From: an uncultured Hyphomicrobiales bacterium
GTDB lineage: Bacteria; Pseudomonadota; Alphaproteobacteria; Rhizobiales; Beijerinckiaceae
Length of the DNA stretch: 32,832 nucleotides
Direction: 5' to 3'
Assembly: GCA_903824185.1 (NCBI GenBank)
Contig: CAIJVU010000009.1
Span: 1-32,832 of the forward strand
Shown here piece after piece: positions 24,393 to 32,214 of the stretch. Both the position numbers and the translations under genes were made by a program. The notes under the pieces were generated by a model. The model did not search any database. It was not told where the DNA came from and was given only the letters and a program-made list of their open reading frames with translations. Positions within the stretch are counted from its first letter, which is position 1; each line of letters starts with the position of its first letter.

Positions 24393-25082
24393 ATGTATCA
24401 ATTAATCGCCTTTGACGCCTATGGCACATTGTTTGACGTTTACTCGATGGGCGAACTCGCCGAGACATTATTTCCGGTCAATGGTCAGGTATTTGCGGCC
24501 TCCTGGCGCGACAGGCAAATTGAATATACCCGTTTGGTGACCATGAGCGATCCCACACCGACAGGTAGCCGCTATTATCGATCCTTTTGGGATGTCACCG
24601 TGTTGGCTTTGCGCTATGTCTGCAAACGCATGGGGCTTGATCTGAAACCCGAACACGAAAAACGGCTGATGGATCATTATGCGCAGCTCGTGTGTTTTGA
24701 CGATGCGCATTCCGTCTTGACCACGCTGAGAGCGGGCGGCCTCAAAACCTGTATTCTGTCAAATGGTAATCAGGACATGCTGACCCAAGTGGTTGAGGCC
24801 AATGGTTTGGCCGCATGCTTTGATCAGATTATCAGTGTTGAAACAATCCGGTTGTTTAAAACAGCGCCGCAAGCCTATGACTTATTGCTCACAACATTCA
24901 ATGTGGCAAAAAAGGATATTTTATTTGTATCCAGCAATGCATGGGATGCGCTGGCGGCGCAATGGTTTGGCTTTGACGTATTTTGGGTGAACCGCCAAAA
25001 TCACCCCTTTGAAGAACTGGGCGAACCCCCTTTATATGAAGGCAAAAGCCTAACCGATATCCTCAGCCAAATCACAGCCTAA
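24393..25082 (+). CDS. Haloacid dehalogenase, type II (HAD superfamily)
   Basis: A 229-residue L-2-haloacid dehalogenase-like hydrolase. The nucleophile is Asp8 in AFDAYGTLFDV, with the dehalogenase-type Tyr rather than the phosphatase-type second Asp. Motif II is ILSNGNQDML. Motif III contains RLFKTAPQAYD, where the usual FKPxPxVY has Thr for Pro. Motif IV is FVSSNAWDALAA, matching the Ser-Asn-Trp-Asp set of L-2-haloacid dehalogenases. Length is normal. ATG 24393 gives the standard MYQLIAFDAYG; a TTG at 24369 is unlikely. It hydrolyses L-2-haloalkanoates to D-2-hydroxy acids in characterised relatives; actual substrate is inferred. It follows a GST gene and may belong to the same detoxification group. 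Confidence 0.9.
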   Translation: MYQLIAFDAYGTLFDVYSMGELAETLFPVNGQVFAASWRDRQIEYTRLVTMSDPTPTGSRYYRSFWDVTVLALRYVCKRMGLDLKPEHEKRLMDHYAQLVCFDDAHSVLTTLRAGGLKTCILSNGNQDMLTQVVEANGLAACFDQIISVETIRLFKTAPQAYDLLLTTFNVAKKDILFVSSNAWDALAAQWFGFDVFWVNRQNHPFEELGEPPLYEGKSLTDILSQITA

Positions 25083-25354
25083 ATGTAACGGCCCCTTCCC
25101 GTCAGGCAATGGCTTACCTTCAGAGCCAATCTTGATCTCTTCTCTCTCTCAGTGTATCATATTCGAAATCGACACATGACCTGTGTACTATTATTGAATT
25201 GATGTCTCGCGTTTTCCCTTCATTCTTGTTTTGTTTGTTGCGTCTCATCAGACGGATGCGTTTGACGTGTTCATAGAGATCCTGAACGCATGCATCCTGT
25301 ATTCATTCAGTCAAATCGTGACATAGGCCCCTTTTGAAGCCTTGGAGAACATTC

Positions 25355-26002
25355 ATGAATTCGGACAAAATGACGACTGAAGCCTCTTCTTCCCTGAACG
25401 CTTTACTGCCCCAACCCAAAACGGTTTTGCACCTGTTTGCGGGCGGCTATATCGCATTGATGGCCTGGGAGATCTGGGCCCGCACCATTACAGCCTGGAT
25501 ATTGGGCAATCCGCTGGAACCGCCTGGTCTTGTGATTTCATTGGTGCAATTTTGGACAGGCTATACATTGTCGCTTCCAACCGCGACCTTCGCCCATTAT
25601 GTGGTCGGGATTGCAGGCTATCCGATCTTTTATTTCATCGTCTCGCGCAGCCTCAAAAGATGGGGCCTGATCCTCGACCTGTTTGTCTGGATCATCTTTA
25701 CAGCCTTTGTCGCCTATTCCTATGTGAAGGGTGGCTTTACTGTTGAGATGGGACTTTTTTGGTTGGTTGTCTCGATTGTATCAGCCACCCGCATGCTCAA
25801 TCCCTCATCCTTTCTGGCGAATTGTCTGAGCTGGGGGACATTTACATGGTTTAACGCCTTGGGCATTTTTGCACCCCTGGCGGGCCTGCCTTTTCTGCTC
25901 ATGGAATGGGGCGGCGGCCTATCGTTTATGAGCTATGTCGGGCATGCGTTGTTTGGATTTATTGCGGCCTATGTCTTTGAGACAATGGAAGGCACTGTTT
26001 AA
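25355..26002 (+). CDS. Multi-pass membrane protein of unknown function
   Basis: A 215-residue hydrophobic protein with about six predicted membrane segments, starting at LHLFAGGYIALMAWEIWART and ending with FMSYVGHALFGFIAAYVFE. Conserved-looking features are Glu-Ile-Trp-Ala-Arg in the first helix and His in TFAHYVVG and YVGHALFG, which could be ligands. I recognise no named family. TTGGAGAAC precedes ATG 25355. A 272-base gap upstream (25083-25354) shows no other gene. It converges on the broken opgC with a shared terminator between them. Confidence 0.8.
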   Translation: MNSDKMTTEASSSLNALLPQPKTVLHLFAGGYIALMAWEIWARTITAWILGNPLEPPGLVISLVQFWTGYTLSLPTATFAHYVVGIAGYPIFYFIVSRSLKRWGLILDLFVWIIFTAFVAYSYVKGGFTVEMGLFWLVVSIVSATRMLNPSSFLANCLSWGTFTWFNALGIFAPLAGLPFLLMEWGGGLSFMSYVGHALFGFIAAYVFETMEGTV

Positions 26003-26007
26003 CCCAA

Positions 26008-26037
26008 CATGGGGCTTGAAGCCTTTCAAGCCCCATG
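26008..26037. terminator. Bidirectional terminator hairpin
   Basis: CATGGGGCTTGAA (26008-26020) and TTCAAGCCCCATG (26025-26037) form a perfect 13-base-pair stem with a four-base loop, six bases after the membrane protein stop and five before the opgC stop on the other strand. It has no long T-run, but its position between convergent genes argues for a terminator serving both. Confidence 0.7.
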
Positions 26038-26041
26038 ATCT

Positions 26042-26797
26042 TTAGTCATGCGCCTTTTGAATTTTTGGCCGCCACGGCAAAGCCTTGAAATAGCGGACAA
26101 TGGCGGCGGACATGATGAGCACGCCAAAGCCTGACAAATTGACAATCAATTCCGCATAAAAATTGCGGCCCAAAATGTCCAAAGCCAAACCCATGACAAG
26201 CGATGCCACCGTGCCTGTGAGAAAGACGGCCAGTGTTTGTTGGCCGACACCGCAAATGGTCTCGACCAGACGGCCCCGCAAATACATGCCATGCGGACCA
26301 CAAGCGATATAAGCAAGATAAGCCGTCGCCAAGAAATGCAGATAGCGCAAAAGGCCCAAATCCATTTTATGGATTAGAGGATCCAGCTGTTGGTGGATCT
26401 CCCCTAAAACAGGAAATTTTCCATAGCCCGCATAGCAGTTGAATTCTGTTTGGCAGGCGACCGGAGCACTCATGACAATCAGGATGACACTTGCACTGAT
26501 CAGCCAGGCATTTGGTTTGGGCACGGGCAACCAACCACGCACAAAGGCAAAGGATGTAAAGAACAATAATTGCCAGCCAAAGGGATTAAAAAACCACAAG
26601 CGATGTTCAATCATATCGGCTGTTAAATTGATGCCCCAGACATTGGCCGCGAGCCAGAGTGCTATAATCATGCCGAAGGCTGCAAAACGATGAATGCGCG
26701 CCAAAAACATGATCATCGGGATCATGCAGAGGATCACAAGATACATCGGCAGAATATCAAAATTATTGGGAATAAAAGTGAGGGTCATCAGACCCAA
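26042..26797 (-). pseudogene. opgC: OpgC homologue, C-terminal part (frameshifted)
   Basis: This is the C-terminal two-thirds (about 250 aa) of an OpgC-type membrane acyltransferase. OpgC adds succinyl groups to osmoregulated periplasmic glucans. It opens with LGLMTLTFIPNNFDILPMYLVIL, a family segment that normally lies inside the protein, then WFFNPFGWQLLFFTSF, several membrane helices and a KALPWRP tail. The only nearby start is TTG at 26797, with no ribosome binding site. It continues the upstream half if one base is added: inserting a T into the TTTT run at about 26795-26798 joins the frames as GFLGLMTLTF. So the gene is broken by a one-base deletion, or the sequence has an error here. 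Confidence 0.8.
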
Positions 26798-27201
26798 AAT
26801 CCGTTCGCGCGGAAATTAAAAAAACTCGTCAGATTCAATTCGGCGCCGACATAATGATTGCCACCCAATTTTAAATCCGCCCAAATGACAAAAGAAAATG
26901 TCATAAAAAAAACAGCAATATGCGCCCAATAAATTTGCCATACCCTGTAGACGATCCGGACTGTTCCCAAATACCAACCGCGCTTATCAAAAATCGGCGC
27001 AAAGGCGAGGGCTGATGCGGCCCCAGAACAAAAAATAAACATATCCGCTGCATCGCTGAAGCCAAACCGCGCAGGGATCCATTCCGTCCAGCCATTCCAA
27101 GGCACATGCGCGATGAGAATAATGAACATGCCAAGACCCCGAAAAAAGTCCAGTCTTGGATCCCTGATACGCGGGGCTCTCTTGTCTATGAAGTCCGTCA
27201 T
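26788..27201 (-). pseudogene. opgC: OpgC homologue, N-terminal part (frameshifted)
   Basis: The N-terminal 137 residues of the same OpgC-type protein. The start is at 27201 (MTDFIDKRAPRIRDPRLDFFRGLG), followed by the family hallmark DFFRGLGMFIILIAHVPWNG, GFSDAADMFIFCSGAASALAFAP (shown here as GFSDAADMFIFCSG) and the first membrane helices. It ends prematurely at a TGA after ANGFWV. Joined with the following part it would be about 388 residues, a usual OpgC length, which supports a single ancestral gene. The two frames overlap by ten bases. If real, the protein is probably non-functional because the acyltransferase membrane core is cut. Confidence 0.8.
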
Positions 27202-27229
27202 GATTGCCTGTTTTCATTCCATCGTAAAA

Positions 27230-27291
27230 ATCAAATAAAAAAATACGTCTTTTGGCGAATGGGTATGGATGGCCTTTTAGCCCGCCAAAAG
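27230..27291 (-). terminator. Probable terminator of the TTC38-like gene
   Basis: On the minus strand CTTTTGGCG (27291-27283) pairs with CGCCAAAAG (27257-27249) across a 25-base loop that includes the stop codon, and is followed by ACGTATTTTTTTATTTG. The stem plus T-run fits a rho-independent terminator, although the loop is long. Confidence 0.5.
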
Positions 27292-28584
27292 CATTGAAGC
27301 AAATCGATCTTCTTTTTTTAATGTGCGGCGCAGCGCCATAATCTGCGAAAATACACCAGCGTCACCCGTATTCAAAGCATAGACAGCCAGTGTACGCATG
27401 AAGACATCACGCTGTGCATGGCTCCCGCCCAGACATGGCAGGGATTGGGCGATGCGGATGATATCAATCCCTTCGCCTTTCTCTGCTGCCCCGATCATCA
27501 CCCGTGCCAAATCAATGGCGACGTGACGCGCCACATAAGATTGATCTTTTTGGTGCTCATCCGCCGTGTGAATAATGTGAGACAACATCTGTTCTGCTTC
27601 CTGTCTTTTATTGCCCGCAAGCAAGGACAAAAGATGATGCAAGGATGCAAAAAGCAATTTGGTGTCTGTGACGCGGCGTTGTGCAATATCTACAAGAGCA
27701 TCCCATCTGCTCCCTACATTGACGCCAAATTGCCCCAAACGCCAAAGCAAGGCTGTCGCATTGGCAATGTCGCGATAATCCTCTGACGGGTTTGGCAGAA
27801 TGTCTGCATCATAAATGGACAGCGCATGTTCATAATCCCCTTGCTCGATATGAAACAGCGCAAGATGCCATGCGACATGACCACCAAAATTATGACAATG
27901 CGTCCATCGCTCTCTGGCATTGTCCAGCCATTGAATCCCCTCTTGAAACCTGTTTTGCATCTCAAACACATGCGCGACGGCATGCAGCCCCCAAGCATCC
28001 GATGGCTCGCGCTCAACGGCCATACGCCCAAACCGCTCGGCGTCTTCGAACTGGCCCGCCTCTTCCAGTGCAAATGCATGGCATCCCCAAACAAAACCGC
28101 TTGCGGCTATAGGCTCAGAATAGGCATGACAGACGCTTGATGTCGCCCTCAACATGCCCTTGGCATCACCGCCCATAAAGCGAAGAGCATGCGCCAGTTT
28201 CAGCGCCAGAAAATCTCTCGGTTCGATCAAGAGATGGTCTTCAAGGCGCTGAGCGGCCGCAAGCAATTTTCCATCGCGTGCGATGAGGAGGGATTGCAAT
28301 AAGGCACACTCTGATGCCGTTATATCTCTGGTCTTGGCTGCCGCAAAAGCTGCATCCACATTGGCCGCAATCTGCGTATCAAATTCAGGCCGTGCAAGTA
28401 CAATTTTGGAAAACCCATTCAAAACATGACCGGCAACAAAATCCGGATCCATATGGATGGCCATCTGAAGCGCCTCACCGAGGCCAGGCCGATGTTCTGC
28501 CAAGGCCCGCACAGCCATTTCATACGCGTGAATGGCTGCAGCGGACTCTGTCGAATGATGTCCTGCATAGGTGTCAATCAGCAT
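27277..28584 (-). CDS. TPR protein of the TTC38 family
   Basis: A 435-residue soluble protein matching the TTC38 (tetratricopeptide repeat protein 38) family found in bacteria and eukaryotes, function unproven. It has helical repeats throughout, with the best block in the centre: GQFEDAERFGRMAVEREPSD, DAWGLHAVAHVFEMQNRF (about 198-215), GIQWLDNARERWTHCHNFGG and HVAWHLALFHIEQGDYEHAL. The His-rich core (HAVAHV, HCHNFGGHVAWH) is a family feature. No signal peptide or TM. ATG 28584 has only a weak GAGACG upstream. It lies between an SDR gene and the broken opgC on the same strand. Confidence 0.88.
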   Translation of the reverse strand: MLIDTYAGHHSTESAAAIHAYEMAVRALAEHRPGLGEALQMAIHMDPDFVAGHVLNGFSKIVLARPEFDTQIAANVDAAFAAAKTRDITASECALLQSLLIARDGKLLAAAQRLEDHLLIEPRDFLALKLAHALRFMGGDAKGMLRATSSVCHAYSEPIAASGFVWGCHAFALEEAGQFEDAERFGRMAVEREPSDAWGLHAVAHVFEMQNRFQEGIQWLDNARERWTHCHNFGGHVAWHLALFHIEQGDYEHALSIYDADILPNPSEDYRDIANATALLWRLGQFGVNVGSRWDALVDIAQRRVTDTKLLFASLHHLLSLLAGNKRQEAEQMLSHIIHTADEHQKDQSYVARHVAIDLARVMIGAAEKGEGIDIIRIAQSLPCLGGSHAQRDVFMRTLAVYALNTGDAGVFSQIMALRRTLKKEDRFASMLLAG

Positions 28585-28678
28585 CTTTTTCGTCTCGAAT
28601 CTTTTCTGGACCTCAAAGACGTCCTTGCATGCGCGCCAACAAAACCAGCAATGAATTTTCTTCGGATAAAAAGTATTT

Positions 28679-29380
28679 TCAAACCCGCCCGGTCACGGGG
28701 ATGAGGGCTCCGGTGATATCACGGCCTGCCTCGCTTAAAACAAATGCGATGGTCGAAGCCAATTTTTCAAGCGACACCCAAGCGCTAAAATCCGCTGTGG
28801 GCATGGACTGACGATTCAACGGTGTATCCAGCGTGCTTGGCAACAAAGCATTCACGCGAACCCCGCTCGGTTTAAGCTCCTCGGCAAAACTTTCAACAAG
28901 GCGGTGCACCGCTGACTTTGATGCGCCATAAGCCGCTAATCCCGCTGGTGTTTTCACGCCCAAGCCTGCCCCCAAAGCCAGCATGGACCCTTCTTTGGCT
29001 TGCCGCATAGGCCCTGCCACTGCACGAAACACATTGACCGTGGTCAAAACATTCAAACGATACATGGCCTCGAATTGCTCAGGCTTGCACTCATCAATGC
29101 CTGCTGCAGCAAAGCCCCCCACCGTATGCACAAGCCCATCGATGCGCCCGAATTTTGCAAGGGCTACATCAACCATATCCGTGCAGGCATCGGAACTAAA
29201 CAAATCAATACCGGGCAAGGCGAGATGCCCCTCCCCGCCAGCGGCAGCCAGCGCCTGTGCGAGTGTATCCGTTTCACGATCAACCGCGATTAAGTGAGCC
29301 CCCTCCTGCGCAAGCCGCGCTAAGACGGCACGCCCAAGATTACCCGCAGCACGTGTTACAATATAAATCGGTTTCTTCAT
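28679..29380 (-). CDS. Short-chain dehydrogenase/reductase family protein
   Basis: A 233-residue SDR. The cofactor loop is TRAAGNLGRAV (canonical TGxxxGxG with Gly replaced by Arg10). Asp34 after the second strand suggests NAD(H). The active site Tyr151 and Lys155 are in YGASK, Asn110 is in YRLN, but the serine 13 residues before Tyr is Ala138 (LALGAGLG). The C-terminus GALIPVTGRV is typical of a subfamily I recall as also lacking this serine. Thus activity may be altered or the assigned Ser dispensable. The substrate is unknown. It starts at 29380 with AGGAGTAAA close upstream and precedes the TTC38-like gene by 94 bases. Confidence 0.88.
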   Translation of the reverse strand: MKKPIYIVTRAAGNLGRAVLARLAQEGAHLIAVDRETDTLAQALAAAGGEGHLALPGIDLFSSDACTDMVDVALAKFGRIDGLVHTVGGFAAAGIDECKPEQFEAMYRLNVLTTVNVFRAVAGPMRQAKEGSMLALGAGLGVKTPAGLAAYGASKSAVHRLVESFAEELKPSGVRVNALLPSTLDTPLNRQSMPTADFSAWVSLEKLASTIAFVLSEAGRDITGALIPVTGRV

Positions 29381-29446
29381 CTGTTTACTCCTATTCCTTA
29401 AAAAATGATTTTGCTTTTGACGTCAGGCTGCGTGGGTCAACTTTGC

Positions 29447-29656
29447 TTATTTGATAAAAAATTGATCCTTCAAGTGCTGAACCCCATGCTCGATGGCCGT
29501 TACTCCCAAAGCGAGCACCGCAAGAAAACTAAGAGGCAGCAAATCAGGATCATGCAACAGGTCCGTGACAACATCCGCTATGCGCCAAAGGCAATATCCA
29601 CCCGCCAGCACGAGACTGTTTGCAAGAACGCGAAATGCGATGGGGCCCTTGTTCAT
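29447..29656 (-). CDS. Small membrane protein, last gene of the Rieske operon
   Basis: A 69-residue protein with two likely membrane segments (about 9-27 and 40-58), joined by a short acidic loop (DLLHDPDL). It matches nothing I recognise. Its ATG overlaps the stop of the preceding gene (ATGA at 29653-29656), so it is translationally coupled and probably a small subunit or assembly factor of the same membrane complex. Real by context rather than by homology. Confidence 0.65.
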   Translation of the reverse strand: MNKGPIAFRVLANSLVLAGGYCLWRIADVVTDLLHDPDLLPLSFLAVLALGVTAIEHGVQHLKDQFFIK

Positions 29657-30429
29657 AAAATGCGCGCCTTTTTTGGATCAACCTTGAACACCAGCATTTG
29701 CCCGACCCGTTCGACCATGCCCGTCAATTCGACAGGGCGGGCGATCATCTCTCGTATCCATGGCCCGGGCGGCTCGCCATCAGGCCCAGCCAGCAACAAA
29801 AATGATTGACCCTCTATCGGTTCTGCCACCACAAAAATGGCTGGCACGTCCCCGATCAAACAGATGGTTGCGCAGGCGCGATGCGCCAATCCAAAGCCCG
29901 GAGTCATGCCCCCCGGATAACATTTGCCATCGCAGATTTCACCGATGCTTTGCCATTGCCCTGCCGGTTGAGGCAGAGGCGGTGTGGCTTTCTTGGTGTT
30001 CACAACGGTCAATTCATCAACAGCGAGCATATCAATATCGCCGCGCTTTAATAAGCCGCCCACAGCACTGACTTGATAGGTTGCCTCGGTTGTTTCAACG
30101 CCGCTTTTTCCTGAGCCCGACAGTAAAATCGAACGCAGGACCGACACGCCATCACCCGACACGATATGAAGCACGGGATAAGGAAGCAAAGACAAAGAGC
30201 CCGTGAATTTTTGATTGCTCACCCAGAGCTCTGGTTTGGCGATGGATTCAGAGGCGCGTTGGGCAAATAAATTCAGACCGGGATCGTCGATGTTTCGACC
30301 CATCAACAGACCCAAGCCCGCAAAGATCAACACGACACACACAGTGACAGACACATAAAAAGCCCGCAGACCGGCTGGCAGCCGTCCGCTCCACCCGATG
30401 AAAAAGGGCTCGTTTGGCACTTCGGACAT
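29653..30429 (-). CDS. Membrane-anchored protein with Cys/His cluster, unknown function
   Basis: A 258-residue protein with one N-terminal membrane anchor (about 22-44) and a large domain probably in the periplasm. Its notable feature is the motif C166-x3-C170-x12-H183-x2-C186-x3-C190 in ICDGKCYPGG and GLAHRACATIC, which could bind a metal or cluster. Also seen are a beta-rich region (about 95-150) and a C-terminal domain (GPWIREMIARPVELTGMVER, about 222-241). I recall unnamed proteins with this GKC..PG..H.ACA..C pattern but no function. Its start overlaps the stop of the Rieske-fusion gene (ATG 30429) and its stop overlaps the small gene downstream. It probably partners the Rieske-fusion protein. 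Confidence 0.8.
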   Translation of the reverse strand: MSEVPNEPFFIGWSGRLPAGLRAFYVSVTVCVVLIFAGLGLLMGRNIDDPGLNLFAQRASESIAKPELWVSNQKFTGSLSLLPYPVLHIVSGDGVSVLRSILLSGSGKSGVETTEATYQVSAVGGLLKRGDIDMLAVDELTVVNTKKATPPLPQPAGQWQSIGEICDGKCYPGGMTPGFGLAHRACATICLIGDVPAIFVVAEPIEGQSFLLLAGPDGEPPGPWIREMIARPVELTGMVERVGQMLVFKVDPKKARIL

Positions 30430-31478
30430 TATGGCTCGACCTCCGCTGCACGATCACGGCTGTTGTGCACAGGCGTGGGCTTCACATAGATCATGCCTGC
30501 CTCAATGCGCACGGGATAAACCGGAACACGATCTGTAAAAGGCGCAGGGGCACATCCCGTGGTTAAATGGAATTCATGCCCATGCCATGGACACACCACA
30601 TGTCCGTTGATGATACGCCCTTCACCCAATGGTCCGTTTTGATGCGCGCAACGATGGCTGATGGCGGTAATCACGTCCTTGTCACGAAAGACGGCAATGG
30701 CCTCTGATCCTGGCAGGGCGATGATCTGGGCGCGTCCATCCAAGACTTGGCTTTCCAATGCCACCCGAATCCACCCCGCCTCTAAATCTCTCTTCTCGCA
30801 ATGGCGCAACACGCGCGCATGTTTCAAAGCGGCGGCCAGATGCAGGCTGAGGAGCGTTGCGGCGCTGCCTATGACAAGCACAGAAAGATCCAGATTCTGT
30901 TTGCCTTGCAGAGCCCCGAATGAAAGATGCGCAACGATCAGCCCATAGGCCGCATAAAGGCTCATATGCATCCCTTTCCAGAGGCCGGGGCCTAAAAATT
31001 TCAACCAGAAATCATGGCTTGTCGCTGCCAGCACCGAAAGGATGAGAAAGGCCAAGACGCCGAAAGGCACGAAGGGAAAATTATCCAGCCTCTGAAACAT
31101 GGCATCCGACACAAACAGGCCAAGCCACGGATTGATGGGGCTAAAAGCCAGATACCAATCAAAGACTGTAAAGACATGGGCTGCTGCCACCGCAAAGGTG
31201 ACAATCCCGATATGCCTTCTGTTATAAAGCAAAGGGAGAAACCTTTTATCCAACCGCGTCAAAGGGCCAATCGACAAAGCCAAAGTGAGCAGTAAAAAGG
31301 CACAACTCCCAAAAGCACGGATCGGAAGCGAGCCCTCATCCGTCGGGGTTGTGGCGAGACCCGCTCTGCGTGCCATGCTGAAAAAGCCAAACAGAAAGGC
31401 GCATACAGCAAAGATTAAAACCGCATCATAAATGAGTTTTGTGCGCGACCAGCCGATAGGAACATAGCGCTCGCTCAT
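30429..31478 (-). CDS. Ferric-reductase-like membrane protein fused to a Rieske 2Fe-2S domain
   Basis: A 349-residue two-domain redox protein. The N-terminal part has about six TM segments and looks like a ferric-reductase/YedZ-type haem-b domain: RRHIGIVTFAVAAAH (His89 and His101) and KGMHMSLYAAYGLIVAH (His171 and His184) give two pairs of histidines that could hold two b haems. From about 240 there is a Rieske domain with CAH (Cys277, His279) and CPWH (Cys296, His299), the four 2Fe-2S ligands, and a C-terminal beta sandwich. It would pass electrons across the membrane. ATG 31478 overlaps the upstream gene's stop. The open frame extends to 31679, but inside that gene. Donor and acceptor are unknown. 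Confidence 0.9.
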   Translation of the reverse strand: MSERYVPIGWSRTKLIYDAVLIFAVCAFLFGFFSMARRAGLATTPTDEGSLPIRAFGSCAFLLLTLALSIGPLTRLDKRFLPLLYNRRHIGIVTFAVAAAHVFTVFDWYLAFSPINPWLGLFVSDAMFQRLDNFPFVPFGVLAFLILSVLAATSHDFWLKFLGPGLWKGMHMSLYAAYGLIVAHLSFGALQGKQNLDLSVLVIGSAATLLSLHLAAALKHARVLRHCEKRDLEAGWIRVALESQVLDGRAQIIALPGSEAIAVFRDKDVITAISHRCAHQNGPLGEGRIINGHVVCPWHGHEFHLTTGCAPAPFTDRVPVYPVRIEAGMIYVKPTPVHNSRDRAAEVEP

Positions 31479-31864
31479 TGGGGTTTTTCCAAACGCGTAT
31501 TGGCAGGTTTGGAAATCACCGCATGGCTTTGGAACAATGCAATTCCCAACAGGCTGGAAATCATCACCACGAGGCAAATCCATGCGAAGGCATGGAGGCG
31601 GGCATGCTGTGCGACCGGTCTTGGCTTGTCTGAGGCCCCATTGACAATCGACCACCAGCGCCAAACAACCAAAGGCCAAAGCAGGACGAGACCCGGATAA
31701 ATCAAAATCCGAAAACCATAGGCCTCACGGGCGGCGGCATCCACACCATCCAGCCCAAAGGTGATGAAGGCAAAGGCAACAAACGCACCCACCAAGACAT
31801 AAGCGCTGCAAAAGGCCAGCAAGCCTTGCGACACTTGGAGGGTGATGTCTGCAGCATGGAGCAT
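31475..31864 (-). CDS. Small multi-pass membrane protein, first gene of the Rieske operon
   Basis: A 129-residue protein with about three TM segments (16-37, 51-70, 92-112), the second preceded by AAREAYGFRILIYPGLVLLWP. Single His residues in the third region (QHARLHAF) might be haem or quinone ligands, but this is speculative. No named family recognised. AAGGATAGCACGTC precedes the ATG. Its stop overlaps the start of the Rieske-fusion gene by four bases, so it is coupled to it and probably forms part of the same complex. Confidence 0.75.
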   Translation of the reverse strand: MLHAADITLQVSQGLLAFCSAYVLVGAFVAFAFITFGLDGVDAAAREAYGFRILIYPGLVLLWPLVVWRWWSIVNGASDKPRPVAQHARLHAFAWICLVVMISSLLGIALFQSHAVISKPANTRLEKPQ

Positions 31865-32214
31865 GACGTGCTATCCTTGTTTCTTAGACGGTTTCATAAA
31901 CGCGCAAGATGGGTGGACACGCAAAACGGGTTCGATGACACTTGATTGCGCAAGCGGTCAAACCGTCTCAACGCGGTTTTTATTGAACCCGATACAAACA
32001 CACAGGACTAAAAAGGGACGCTTTGACGGGTCATTCCTTCACAAGCCGATGAGGAGACATCTCTTGAAACCATACTCTTGGATTGTCTGGTCAAAGGCTT
32101 ATGAAACGCCTATAAAACGCGCAATGCCCACGCATTGCTTTACAAACTGACCACGATACAATGCTTCATGAGGGTGATGATGAACGCAAAAAATGACGCA
32201 ACGAGACTCATGAA
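31865..32214. other. Intergenic region upstream of the Rieske operon
   Basis: These 350 bases separate the Rieske operon from the divergent DUF2805 gene. I see two features: AGACGGTTT (31886-31894) repeated as its complement AAACCGTCT (31960-31968), 65 bases apart, and a seven-base-pair hairpin GCAATGC/GCATTGC (32121-32138). I do not see a convincing protein gene; the open frame at 31842-32150 has no start signal and overlaps the operon's first gene. Confidence 0.45.

Noticed and set aside
26790-26800. Programmed -1 frameshifting to make full-length OpgC
   Set aside because: The run reads GGA TTT TGG, which is not an X XXY YYZ slippery heptamer, and OpgC is not known to use frameshifting. 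A one-base deletion or error is simpler.
28314-28811. 165-residue plus-strand frame
   Set aside because: Spans the start of the TTC38-like gene and the end of the SDR gene on the other strand; shadow of two real genes.
31842-32150. 102-residue plus-strand frame
   Set aside because: Begins inside the opposite-strand membrane protein gene and has no start signal or homology.
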